DNA of 64,000 bases, taken from the NCBI RefSeq assembly GCF_000285515.1, contig NZ_HE610964.1, positions 60,228 to 124,227 on the forward strand. Reading direction: 5' to 3'. This document shows, piece after piece, positions 20,188-28,283 of the stretch (position 1 is the stretch's first letter; each line of letters begins with the position of its first letter). Position numbers and translations under genes: made by a program. Under the pieces are notes generated by a model. The model was not told the DNA's origin and searched no databases. It saw only the letters and a program-made list of their open reading frames with translations. This DNA comes from Paenibacillus senegalensis JC66 (GTDB lineage Bacteria > Bacillota > Bacilli > Paenibacillales > NBRC-103111).

Positions 20188-21768
20188 TTAGCGGCCAACA
20201 ATGCCCATCCCGTTAATGATCTTATCGAGCATTTCGTCAAAGGAGGTCATCACTCTGGCTGCCGCTGTGTATGCATGCTGAAACTTTATCATGTTGGCCA
20301 TTTCCTCATCTAGCGAAACCCCGCTAACGGAGTGGCGCCGGCTGTCAATCTGGCTTACTTGGATCATTTGGTTGTTCATATAGCGCTTAGCTTCTTTTGA
20401 TTGAACTCCGAGCTGGCCTACCATCGATCCGTAGAACTCCCCAATAGTGGCAGTTGTTCCTTCATCACCAGGAAATTTAAAAGCGGTATCCTTCAAATTA
20501 TTGATCAGAGTAGCGAGTGTGTTGTTTCCTTTAATGACGGATTCGCCTTGGCCTGGGCCTGTTGTGCGTAATGAGCTAGCGATTTTGTCAGGATTGGCTG
20601 CAATATCCGGGTTGAGTTGTATATTCGCCGCGGTAATTGGCCCTCCGTCCCTTGAGGTAAAGAAGGGAATTCCCTTCTCCAACGGTTCTCCCATCGTATA
20701 GCCCAGCTGGTGCAGACCATTAAGCCCGTTTACCCGGATAGTCATGCCGCCTTCGCCCACTACACGGGCATCCCCGGTCAAAGTAACCTGCTGTACGGTA
20801 CCGTCAGGCATCACTCGATTGACAACCGCATTGTCAGGAAGCACGGAGCCTTCGGGGATCGTAATCGTGATCTCACCATTGGCCAGCGTATTCGCCATCT
20901 CATCCAATTGGCGCTGATAATCGACGACGTAGCGCTGGCGAGACTCGAACATACCATGCACTTCGCCGCTGTCCAAAGCACCAGTAGCATACGCTGCCGC
21001 CAAACCATCGGCAGTAACTGGTGTGACGGCTCCTCCATCGACGAGATTGGCTCCTGCCAGTGTAATGGTGTATCCTTGAGGACCTTCCTGCACTGTGATG
21101 TTGCCGATTTGGGCCAGTTCATCCGCAAGCACATCCCGTTGGTCACGAAGGTCATTCGCGTTATCCCCAAAGGCTTCAATCTTCTTGATCTGATCGTTCA
21201 AGCTGGCGATTTGGTCGGCAATTGAGTTGATTTCGGTTACTCTAACTTCAATGCTTCTTGTTAAATCTGAGCTCAAATCATTTAACTGCTTGCTCGTAAA
21301 ATTGAAGGCATCGACAAGCGCGATAGCCGATTCCTTCACCAGACGGCGGCTGGTAGGGTTCTCAGCATCCTTGCTCAGATCAGACCAGGATTTCCAAAAA
21401 TTATCAATGACCGTCCGCAATCCGGTGTCCGACGGCTCATTCACAATTCCTTCTAACTTTTCCAGAGAATCTGCCCGTATGTACCAGCTTCCAAAATGTT
21501 TGACTTCATTACGAAACTGATCGTCCAAAAACTGCTGCCGAACGCGGGTAATGGAGCTAAACTCTACACCTGTCCCTAATTGCCCCGGTATATTGGTGCG
21601 CTGCATCCCCGCAGCCTCGATAGGCAGGGATGTACGCATATTGACAACTTGCCGGGAGTAACCGATCGTATTAGCATTCGCCACATTATGGCCTGTAGTT
21701 GCCAAAGCAGCTTGATGAGTAAACAAACTGCGTTTTACAGTTTCCAAATTATGGAATGTTGATCTCAC
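20188..21768 (-). CDS. flgK: flagellar hook-associated protein 1
   Basis: First hook-filament junction protein. MRSTFHNLETVKRSLFTHQ and GHNVANANTIGYSRQ are typical of FlgK, as is the C-terminus (SGVSLDEEMANMIKFQHAYTAAARVMTSFDEML). 526 aa. It begins 14 bp after flgN, its secretion chaperone gene. Confidence 0.95.
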   Translation of the reverse strand: MRSTFHNLETVKRSLFTHQAALATTGHNVANANTIGYSRQVVNMRTSLPIEAAGMQRTNIPGQLGTGVEFSSITRVRQQFLDDQFRNEVKHFGSWYIRADSLEKLEGIVNEPSDTGLRTVIDNFWKSWSDLSKDAENPTSRRLVKESAIALVDAFNFTSKQLNDLSSDLTRSIEVRVTEINSIADQIASLNDQIKKIEAFGDNANDLRDQRDVLADELAQIGNITVQEGPQGYTITLAGANLVDGGAVTPVTADGLAAAYATGALDSGEVHGMFESRQRYVVDYQRQLDEMANTLANGEITITIPEGSVLPDNAVVNRVMPDGTVQQVTLTGDARVVGEGGMTIRVNGLNGLHQLGYTMGEPLEKGIPFFTSRDGGPITAANIQLNPDIAANPDKIASSLRTTGPGQGESVIKGNNTLATLINNLKDTAFKFPGDEGTTATIGEFYGSMVGQLGVQSKEAKRYMNNQMIQVSQIDSRRHSVSGVSLDEEMANMIKFQHAYTAAARVMTSFDEMLDKIINGMGIVGR

Positions 21769-21782
21769 GTATTCGCACCTCC

Positions 21783-22289
21783 TTAAGCCCTTGTATCAAA
21801 CATGCCGGTTCGGGCTGAAGCCGGAGCATGACCGGGATGCTTGTACATCCATTCATCCTGCCCTGGGCCCGCCATTACATCAATAGAAAATTCAATAAAC
21901 TGCAAAGCTTGCTTAATTAACTGCTGGTTGCTTTCATTGACAAGCTTAACCTGCTGCATGACGTCAACCAGTCGGTGCTGGGCATCCAGAAGCGCCTTCT
22001 TTTCGTCGGCATTAAAGATAAGCTTGGACAGCTCCGCCACTGTTATCCGCAAGCTTGGCCTGTATCCTTTGGCAATCAGAAACTGCTTGCACAGCTCGAT
22101 TCGCTCCTGCTCTAAATCAGCCACCTGCTTAATCCGTTTGCCTTCCGCAGTAACCAGCTGATTGATCTGCTTGACATCATTATCGATGATCGCCTGCTTC
22201 TTCTGCTCGCCAGACTCCAGCAGCTGATGGTGAACCTCTGTCAGCTGATCCAGAATGTTGATGAGTTGGGGAATGGACACTTCCTTCAC
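21783..22289 (-). CDS. flgN: FlgN-type flagellar chaperone
   Basis: Predicted helical chaperone for FlgK and FlgL export (YvyG in B. subtilis). 168 aa with long amphipathic helices, ending in a loop with MFDTRA. Starts with GTG at 22289 after AGGGA. Identity rests on position between flgM and flgK and the helical pattern. Confidence 0.85.
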   Translation of the reverse strand: MKEVSIPQLINILDQLTEVHHQLLESGEQKKQAIIDNDVKQINQLVTAEGKRIKQVADLEQERIELCKQFLIAKGYRPSLRITVAELSKLIFNADEKKALLDAQHRLVDVMQQVKLVNESNQQLIKQALQFIEFSIDVMAGPGQDEWMYKHPGHAPASARTGMFDTRA

Positions 22290-22389
22290 CTTGCTTTCCC
22301 TGGGTGCATTTAGATAATCTTAATTACTCACTCACATTGAACAACAAAAACCGGCAGGTAATCTACAGACATGCCCTAAACGGTATACT

Positions 22390-22446
22390 CGAGGCAGCGA
22401 GATGGCGTAATTCAAAGCCGCTCAAACCTAGTCATTTAATGCCTCG
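22390..22446. other. inverted repeat between flgM and flgN
   Basis: CGAGGCA (22390-22396) and TGCCTCG (22440-22446) can close a ~43-nt loop within the 186-bp flgM-flgN gap. No T-run follows, so it is a leader structure rather than a terminator, if anything. Confidence 0.3.
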
Positions 22447-22475
22447 GCTCAGTCTCTCCGCGTAAGGAAATTATC

Positions 22476-22760
22476 CTATTTAATATAGGGAAACAGCTTC
22501 TCCGCAATTTTCCCCGCCTCTACGTGATAGGTCCCGGTAGAAACAGCTTTCTTTAACTGCTGGAGCTTCTCATTGCGCGCTTCATTCGTCTCCGGGGACG
22601 CAGATGATGCCGTGGCGTTTTGCAGCTCTTTGGCTTGTTCGGAAATGCGCACCTCATCCTTGGGCTTCTCCTTCTTGGAAGCCATTATCTGATGCTGCTG
22701 TTGGACATGTCTCTGATAGGGATTCATCGGGCCGATCTTTTGTATTTCATTGATTTTCAT
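22476..22760 (-). CDS. flgM: anti-sigma-D factor FlgM
   Basis: FlgM holds sigma-D inactive until the hook-basal body is complete. N-terminus MKINEIQ..NPYQRH and the C-terminal sigma-binding part (LKKAVSTGTYHVEAGKIAEKLFPYI) are conserved. 94 aa counted from ATG 22760, which lies 6 nt after GAGGTG. It has a strong sigma-D promoter upstream. Confidence 0.92.
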   Translation of the reverse strand: MKINEIQKIGPMNPYQRHVQQQHQIMASKKEKPKDEVRISEQAKELQNATASSASPETNEARNEKLQQLKKAVSTGTYHVEAGKIAEKLFPYIK

Positions 22761-22817
22761 CATAATCACCTCGTTATAAACGAATGGATGAGCACAGCCG
22801 ATTTACCTTTACTCTTG

Positions 22818-22845
22818 TTATCGGCAGTCTCTTGACCAATGTTTA
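22818..22845 (-). promoter_or_regulatory. sigma-D promoter of flgM
   Basis: TAAA (22842-22845), 16-bp spacer, GCCGATAA (22818-22825), matching the sigma-D consensus TAAA-N15-GCCGATAT. It lies just past the yvyF stop and would drive flgM-flgN-flgK-flgL. Confidence 0.75.
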
Positions 22846-22849
22846 GTTC

Positions 22850-23263
22850 TTATTTGTGCCTATCTTTCAAGCGATCTTCTATTTTAAAACCGCTTTTGGC
22901 TTGATCCTGCGTCTGCCTGTCCTCGCTTATCTGAGCAATATCTTTGACGAGCCGATTGCGGCAGGAATCACACATCGATTGTTCCCTGATCATTTTACCG
23001 CATACTTCACACGGATAACTTAAATTGGGCATATCATACAAAGAGATGCGACCTTCTTTAATAAATTTAATTATTTGCTTATAAGGAACTTCTGTAGCCT
23101 CGTGCAGCTCTTGCAGATTGGACTTGCGATTTTCACGCAAATATTTGCTGCATTTTTCATACTGCAGTTCGATATCTTGAAGGCAGGATGGACAAACTTC
23201 CTTGAAATTTCTTACATACAATCTTCCGCATTGAGGGCAATTGTCGACTTGACCAATACTCAT
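22850..23263 (-). CDS. yvyF: YvyF/TIGR03826-type flagellar operon protein
   Basis: 137 aa with three CxxC pairs (CPQC, CPSC, CEVC/CDSC), so probably zinc-binding, and a MerR-like middle (VPYKQIIKFIKEGRISLYDMPN). Function is unknown; it is found between comFC and flgM throughout Bacillales. Confidence 0.85.
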   Translation of the reverse strand: MSIGQVDNCPQCGRLYVRNFKEVCPSCLQDIELQYEKCSKYLRENRKSNLQELHEATEVPYKQIIKFIKEGRISLYDMPNLSYPCEVCGKMIREQSMCDSCRNRLVKDIAQISEDRQTQDQAKSGFKIEDRLKDRHK

Positions 23264-23337
23264 GCCAATTCCTCCCCAGTATAGAATCTATTCTATTCGC
23301 CACTTCTTGATAACGGCTTCTAACCGTTCTTAGCCGC

Positions 23338-24111
23338 CTAGCGTGCCCAGGTCAAGCCATAGACACGGACGTTATAATGTGTACTCAAAAGTTTGCTGCA
23401 ATGATTCATAGTACTGCCTGTCGTGAAAACATCATCAATCAATAAAATGTTCGGCCGGCCTACGGAAATTGTTGCATTGGGCTGTAGGGCGAACGCATCC
23501 TGCAAATCCATTATTCGCTCTTGTCTTGATTTGAAGCTTTGCTTAGGTGTATCCCGCGTCCGTACTATTAAAGACTGTACAGGAATATGGAGCCGCTCGG
23601 CAAGCGCCTTGGCCATTTGTTCAGCCTGGTCAAACCCTCTCTCCATCAACCTCGTCCGATGTACAGGCACATAAGTGATACAATGGAAATCATCCTCCTT
23701 TAACGACTCCGCTTGCTGCAACAGCTGAAAGGCATGGACCATCATCACAGCAAACAGGGGAAGCAGCCGTTCCCTTCCCCGATATTTATACTGGGACAGC
23801 ATTTCTTTCATGAAGGCATCATACCGGACGGCGCTTCGGCTCTTAATAAAATAAGTCTCCTTAGCTTGTCGCCTGGCACAATCTCCGCACGCCTCCGCTC
23901 TCCCGCATGTCGCGCATTCCACCCTCGTTATCCATGGTATACTGCGAAAGCAGGCCGGACACAGCTCCAGGACATAATGGCCTGGTTTATACGGGCTGCC
24001 GCAGAATAGGCATGACTGCTTAACCGGACTCAGCCATGAATCAGCGATGTTTCCCAATCGTCTTATCCGTTTCCACAGGTTAGATAACAAAAGTGCAGCC
24101 TGATTTCCCAT
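23338..24111 (-). CDS. comFC: ComFC phosphoribosyltransferase-like competence protein
   Basis: ComFC assists import of single-stranded DNA during transformation. The N-terminal half has cysteine pairs (CLFCG, CPAC, CATCG, CGDC) for zinc. The C-terminal half has a PRPP-binding loop ILLIDDVFTTGSTM. 257 aa. No comFB is present. It is intact, unlike comFA upstream. Confidence 0.92.
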   Translation of the reverse strand: MGNQAALLLSNLWKRIRRLGNIADSWLSPVKQSCLFCGSPYKPGHYVLELCPACFRSIPWITRVECATCGRAEACGDCARRQAKETYFIKSRSAVRYDAFMKEMLSQYKYRGRERLLPLFAVMMVHAFQLLQQAESLKEDDFHCITYVPVHRTRLMERGFDQAEQMAKALAERLHIPVQSLIVRTRDTPKQSFKSRQERIMDLQDAFALQPNATISVGRPNILLIDDVFTTGSTMNHCSKLLSTHYNVRVYGLTWAR

Positions 24112-24162
24112 CCATAAGTTCCTCCCTAATCTTAATGCTCCTTATGGCGATGGTCTTGGGTG

Positions 24163-25136
24163 TCAGCTTTTTACCGGCTCGTGTTCTTTACGACTCAATA
24201 GATACCCTTGACGCTCAGCAATCCGATTCATGGCCTTCATTTGCCGGATTGCCCCTTTTTGTGAGCGGGTTACATCCGAGGCGATAAAATACACTCGTCC
24301 GGCCGGATCATCCTTCGATCTTCCGGCTCTTCCCGCCATCTGCACCAATGAAGCTTCATCGAAAAGAGCGGCATCCGCATTCAAAATAAATACATCCGTC
24401 TTCGGCACTGTAACGCCTCTTTCCAGAATTGTTGTGGTGACGAGCATCGTGATCTTTTTCTGCCTGAAAGCTATCACCTTTTCGGCCCGCTCCGGGTCGG
24501 TTGATGCTGTACCCGCTATCGCTGTTTCCGGGAAAGCTTTTTGCAATATGGCGACAAAAGGCTGCACCCACTTAATCTTGGATATGAACAGAAACAGCTG
24601 GGCACCGCGGTCTAGTGAAGCAGACAATGCTTTAAACAGACCCACCGGAAGCTGCTGTTTGTCTAAATAGTAAGGGAGCGGCCGTATCCGCAATAATCGA
24701 GGAATAGGAAGCGGATGCCGATGATAGCGGACAGGGACCTTTACATGAGGCAGCCTGCCCCAGCGGGCATCCCGCTGCATGTGCTGAGGCGGGGTCGCCG
24801 AGAGAAACAGTGTCTTGCCGCCGGGTACGATGACTTCCCTAGCCGCATATTGAAGCATGGGATTATTATGGTATGGGAAAGCATCCAGCTCATCAATTAC
24901 TACTAAGTGGAAACTGTGGCGGAAACGCAGCAGCTGATGAGTCGTAGCAAGCGTAATATCTCCTTGTTCCCAGCGCTCGGAACTTCCCCCGTACAAGGTG
25001 ACCAAAGAATAGTCCGGGAAAGCTTTCTGGATGCGCGGAGCGAGCTCCAGCACAACATCTTTACGCGGCGTAGCCACGGCAACCCGCTGGCCGCGTTTGA
25101 GTCCATATTCGAGAAGAGGAAAGATCATCTCGGTTT
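24163..25136 (-). pseudogene. comFA: comFA 3' fragment (helicase core without Walker A)
   Basis: C-terminal ~321 codons of the DNA-uptake ATPase ComFA, separated from the 5' part by the prophage. The Walker B segment LVVIDELDAF and the helicase C-terminal domain (TTTILERGVTVPKTD, QMAGRAGRSKDDPAGRVYF) are intact. Walker A lies on the other fragment at 63 kb. An ATG inside the att core (25126-25128) with phage-derived GAAGG 9 nt upstream could let this half be translated. Excision would restore a continuous frame, so this is reversible disruption, not decay. Confidence 0.93.
25115..25136. other. attL core
   Basis: 22 bp identical to 63002-63023, containing GAAAGATCATCTCGG. Read on the minus strand it encodes K-T-E-M-I-F-P-L of comFA, starting at the lysine of the P-loop. 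DNA to its left is host comFA; to its right the match is lost at once. Confidence 0.93.
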
Positions 25137-25251
25137 GCCTTCATGTTGTTCCATATGATCTATGTTGTTTAGTCCTCCCGATAAACTTAGGTGCTATCTG
25201 TTCTACTTGATTATATCGGAATATTCCTGTCTCAATTTTACGTGTACAATT

Positions 25252-25288
25252 TGTGGTCAATGTGGTCAAAATGTGGTCAAATGTGAGC
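25252..25288. repeat. three TGTGGTCAA repeats near attL (candidate integrase arm sites)
   Basis: TGTGGTCAA at 25252-25260, 25261-25269 and 25272-25280, the last continuing as ATGTGAGC. The same motif, TGTGGTCAAAATGTGAGC, lies at 62931-62948 near attR. In the circular phage both flank the core, the arrangement expected of arm-type sites for a tyrosine integrase with an N-terminal arm-binding domain. Confidence 0.6.
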
Positions 25289-25601
25289 GCCCCGGAATCA
25301 ATCCTGAAGCGCCACATATATTATAGTAGTGTTCCCTTTTTAGTCGGTGGCCTTTGGCCCCGGCTTTTTCTTTTATGCCCTGCTGCAGATCGTCCATTTC
25401 TAAACAAACCTCATGCTGCCAAGGCACATCATTAGTCATGGAAGCCATTAGAGATAAGTTTTTGAGGTAAGCAAGCTCCCACCAATGTTTTGCATTGGCA
25501 TTCATACAATGCGTGAATTCCATATACTCATCATCTGTCAGCTGCCGGCGCTTTTGATACGTCCAAAGCTCCGCAATCCGCTGCCCTACTGCTTCAATCA
25601 T
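25266..25601 (-). CDS. small phage protein, DUF7667-like
   Basis: 111 aa; the pattern WELAYLKNLSLMASMTNDVPWQHEVC resembles small proteins common in Paenibacillus phages and annotated, as far as I recall, DUF7667. Function unknown. GGAGATGG precedes the ATG. Its last codons overlap the TGTGGTCAA repeats. Confidence 0.65.
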   Translation of the reverse strand: MIEAVGQRIAELWTYQKRRQLTDDEYMEFTHCMNANAKHWWELAYLKNLSLMASMTNDVPWQHEVCLEMDDLQQGIKEKAGAKGHRLKREHYYNICGASGLIPGRSHLTTF

Positions 25602-25712
25602 TCTTTACCATCTCCTTTATCGGTTGATGGTATATGTATATGTGCCAATTTCAAAATGTTGCCTGTCCTGCGACAAAAGTTAGTAGGTATGCGACAAAGA
25701 AAAAGGATGCGC

Positions 25713-25919
25713 TTATTCAGCGTCATCCAAGAAAACAATATCCTCCATCGGTCTACCCAACCGTTTGCTTAGTTTTATAACCCATTCTAACCCCGGCTGT
25801 ATCTCCTGATTTTCCCAACGGTTATATAGCTGCCGGTTAACCCCCAGCATCCTGGCAAACTCCGTCTGATTCATCTTGTTTTCAAAACGTATGTCCTTCA
25901 AATTGTTTTTGACGGCCAT
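25713..25919 (-). CDS. XRE-family HTH protein
   Basis: 68 aa, a single Cro/CI helix-turn-helix (NQTEFARMLGVNRQLYNRWENQEIQPGLEWVIKLSKRL cut here into its recognisable parts: TEFARMLGVNRQLYNRWEN). The start at 25919 follows GAGGTGATTTC. It stands apart from the main repressor region, at the other end of the prophage, and may control the neighbouring genes or excision. Confidence 0.8.
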   Translation of the reverse strand: MAVKNNLKDIRFENKMNQTEFARMLGVNRQLYNRWENQEIQPGLEWVIKLSKRLGRPMEDIVFLDDAE

Positions 25920-26004
25920 GAAATCACCTCTGACCACACATTCGGCGGTGGCTCTGTCGAATCCTTTGACGAAGTATTAGAGGTTTTGGAGATATCTGTA
26001 AGAC

Positions 26005-26060
26005 CACTTTACATTTCTGCATGAAATCTTTGATTTACTTTACACGAAAAATGTAAAGTG
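26005..26060. promoter_or_regulatory. ACTTTACA/TGTAAAGT dyad with an extra copy
   Basis: ACTTTACA (26037-26044) and TGTAAAGT (26052-26059) are separated by CGAAAAA. A further CACTTTACATTT (26005-26016) pairs with AAATGTAAAGTG (26049-26060). This could be an operator for the adjacent HTH protein; no clear -10 is visible. Confidence 0.45.
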
Positions 26061-26070
26061 AGCTGCCTAA

Positions 26071-26482
26071 GGGGATCGAAACTTCATTCTCCTACCGTCA
26101 TGAATTTCACGATGGTTCACGCTCCCCAGATCGGGGGAATGTTTCGGTCACTCAGTGACGGAAACTAATCCATCCAAATTTGGACTGAACTCAATTTTGA
26201 GTTGAGCTACATTCTTTTCTAACCGTCCCCACATATGGGGATGAGGTCGTTTCAACCGGCTACGTGCTGTAATCAATAAGTAGGGGGACGAAATTTCATT
26301 CTCCCTGATATGGTGAATCGCCATGTCCGAACTCCGGACCTTCCGATTCAGAAGGTCTGAATTTCTAATGCGGTGAATCGCCGCTTTTCACCAAATCGGG
26401 GGAATGTTGACTGCTCAAAAATGAGCAATCATGGATTGGAATAATTCTCAATCGTTTTGACAGGATTCGTGAACTGAATTCC
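26071..26482 (+). ncRNA. array of consecutive hairpins, two diverged repeat units
   Basis: The 725-bp gap 25938-26663 has no credible gene. From 26071 it is packed with short hairpins: 26094-26116, 26142-26164, 26173-26184, 26188-26203, 26226-26241, 26310-26324, 26325-26339, 26340-26355, 26370-26384, 26412-26427. Two units share CATTCTCC (26085-26092; 26297-26304) closing on GGGGAATG (26134-26141; 26399-26406). The imperfect pairs in the closing stems and in the hairpins at 26094, 26310 and 26370 are G.U on the plus strand, suggesting plus-strand RNA. No promoter was identified. Confidence 0.6.
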
Positions 26483-26556
26483 TTGAAGAAATTGGGTGTA
26501 ATTGTCAGAAACCAAATTTGGGTTATGATAGTTGGCAACGCAAAACTTCGCCACCA

Positions 26557-26591
26557 AACAAAAAAAGAGGCCCGGGTAAGCCCAGTCCCCT
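26557..26591 (-). terminator. terminator for the small gene at 26664
   Basis: Minus-strand stem AGGGG..GGG / CCC..CCTCT with loop CTTA, followed by a T-run. It separates the leftward small gene from the hairpin array. Confidence 0.65.
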
Positions 26592-26663
26592 TGATGAATT
26601 AATTGTATATCAAATCATTGTGTTTGTCCAATGGAACCCTTGTCTTTTCAGGTCATTGGAATC

Positions 26664-26867
26664 CTACCAACACTTACTTTGTAACGGACCGAACGTCTTT
26701 TGAAGAGTCTCTTCATCCTCGTCAGTGTCTTTGTTACGGGATCCATTAACAAGCATTTTAGCTCGGGTTTGTTTGTTACTCATTAGATCGAAGAAGTCAA
26801 ACCCCGTTTCTTCTTTGAAGCGACCTAACCCTTCCTCAGCCTTGCGGCGTTCGTTGTTTTTATTCAT
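26664..26867 (-). CDS. small charged protein of unknown function
   Basis: 67 aa, rich in Lys, Glu and Asp (GLGRFKEETGFDFFDLMSNKQ). No recognised domain. Ribosome-binding site is weak. A terminator 70-100 bp downstream supports real transcription. It lies head-to-head with the NYN gene. Confidence 0.45.
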   Translation of the reverse strand: MNKNNERRKAEEGLGRFKEETGFDFFDLMSNKQTRAKMLVNGSRNKDTDEDEETLQKTFGPLQSKCW

Positions 26868-27021
26868 ATCGCTCTTTTCTCTCCCTCTTATAGTTGGACA
26901 GTTTTGTCCGCCCGGCGTTTTTTTTGCTTACATTTGGAAAATTTCATTGCCAAATATCGTAAAATCGGGACTTTTGTAGTATTATGGTGATTAATCTTAT
27001 GATAGATTGGAGGATATTCAA

Positions 27022-28038
27022 ATGACAGAATCAAGGAAGATTAAAGAAGAAGGGGAGGTGGAAGAAGACAACAGAATTTTTAATGAAGGAACAGAAAGCG
27101 ATAATCACGATTTGCCTGACTCAATGAGATTTTTTACTAAACTGGTAGGTCTTTCTACAGAGCAAACAGTAAGAGCGCTCAATAAAAAGAATAAATTAGA
27201 CAATGTCGCCATATTTGTTGACTATGACAATGTATACTGGACATTAATGAACAACTATTCCCACAATCCAGATCATGAAGACCCTGATAAAAATCTTTTT
27301 ATTAAATTGTGGGGGAAATACGGACAAGATAGCATCCGTACTTTCAGGGCATATGCGGATTTTGAGAAGGTTAGAACAGAGCTAACTAGTTTGCAGAAGA
27401 AGAGAATACAAGTAAGACACGTATATTCTAACGGGAAAAATGCTGATAATAGGAAGAACTCATCAGACATAGAGTTATGTATAGATGCCATTGAGCATAC
27501 ATATAAAGACCCAAGCATCACATGCTATGTTTTCGTTACAGCAGACAGTGATATGATACCTATTATTAGCCGACTAATGTACAAAAACAAACACGTTGAA
27601 TTGTATTATTTATCAGATGCAGCACCACAGCATATTGACATAACAAGCTTTGTTCATGATAGTGAGGATTTGTTGACCTTTCTAAATGTAGAAGTGGAGA
27701 AGATTACTGCAGATGATTACATTCAACCTTCGCTCTTGTTTATACATGATTGGCATGAAAAGCATAAAGATGACAATCTGTTCTTAGGATTAAATTGGTT
27801 AAGGGGTAGATTATCTAAAGAATTTAGCATCCCTGTTCGAACTGCCAGCGAAATTATAGAGAAGTTAAAAGTAAATGATCTGGTTATTGAAGGGAGAAAA
27901 AGCATTGTTACTGCTGACAATGAAGTCGAAGTAAAAACTTCATTAACGTTAACTGATAGCGGAAAACAGCAGATCGGCAGTTTGGTTAGTGAAGTTGCTG
28001 CAACTTTTAGCAGAAGCACGAACAAATTATCCCGTTGA
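27022..28038 (+). CDS. NYN-domain (PIN-like) putative ribonuclease
   Basis: 338 aa from ATG 27022, which follows GGAGG by 8 nt. The NYN core spans about residues 60-200: VAIFVDYDNVYW (first acidic residues), SSDIELCIDAIEH, and VFVTADSDMIPIISRLM, so the acidic metal-binding set is intact. The C-terminal ~100 residues look like a winged helix (LGLNWLRGRLSKEFSI). NYN proteins of the LabA/DUF88 type are RNases. The gene faces away from the phage late operon and is cargo; a defence role is possible but not shown. Confidence 0.8.
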   Translation: MTESRKIKEEGEVEEDNRIFNEGTESDNHDLPDSMRFFTKLVGLSTEQTVRALNKKNKLDNVAIFVDYDNVYWTLMNNYSHNPDHEDPDKNLFIKLWGKYGQDSIRTFRAYADFEKVRTELTSLQKKRIQVRHVYSNGKNADNRKNSSDIELCIDAIEHTYKDPSITCYVFVTADSDMIPIISRLMYKNKHVELYYLSDAAPQHIDITSFVHDSEDLLTFLNVEVEKITADDYIQPSLLFIHDWHEKHKDDNLFLGLNWLRGRLSKEFSIPVRTASEIIEKLKVNDLVIEGRKSIVTADNEVEVKTSLTLTDSGKQQIGSLVSEVAATFSRSTNKLSR

Positions 28039-28178
28039 CTTTAGCATCAACACATTGTATATTATTGCCATATAGTTTTTTATACACTATTTCTATACGT
28101 TATTTTTTATTCGCTAGCCATATTCACTAAAAAGCAGAAGTGGAGGTTAAGATATCTTACCTTCACTTTTTGCTATTA

Positions 28179-28210
28179 CCCCGACCAGCCGTAAGGCCAA
28201 GCGGGGTTTT
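28179..28210 (+). terminator. terminator downstream of the NYN gene
   Basis: CCCCG..GCC/GGC..CGGGG followed by TTTTGTTATTT. A second, longer imperfect hairpin (AAGTG..ACCT..CACTT) lies just upstream. Confidence 0.8.
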
Positions 28211-28283
28211 GTTATTTCCAAATGTCGCCATATTGTGGATTCTATAGTAAAATGTTTTTCAAGTTAACAAGAGGAGGTTTTTT

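Noticed and set aside
25920..25995. Open minus-strand stretch upstream of the small HTH gene (PPPNVWSEVISW)
   Set aside because: No start codon with a ribosome-binding site and no recognised protein; the HTH start at 25919 has GAGGTG.
26071..26482. CRISPR array
   Set aside because: No constant direct repeat with regular spacers; the stems differ in sequence and the two units differ in length.
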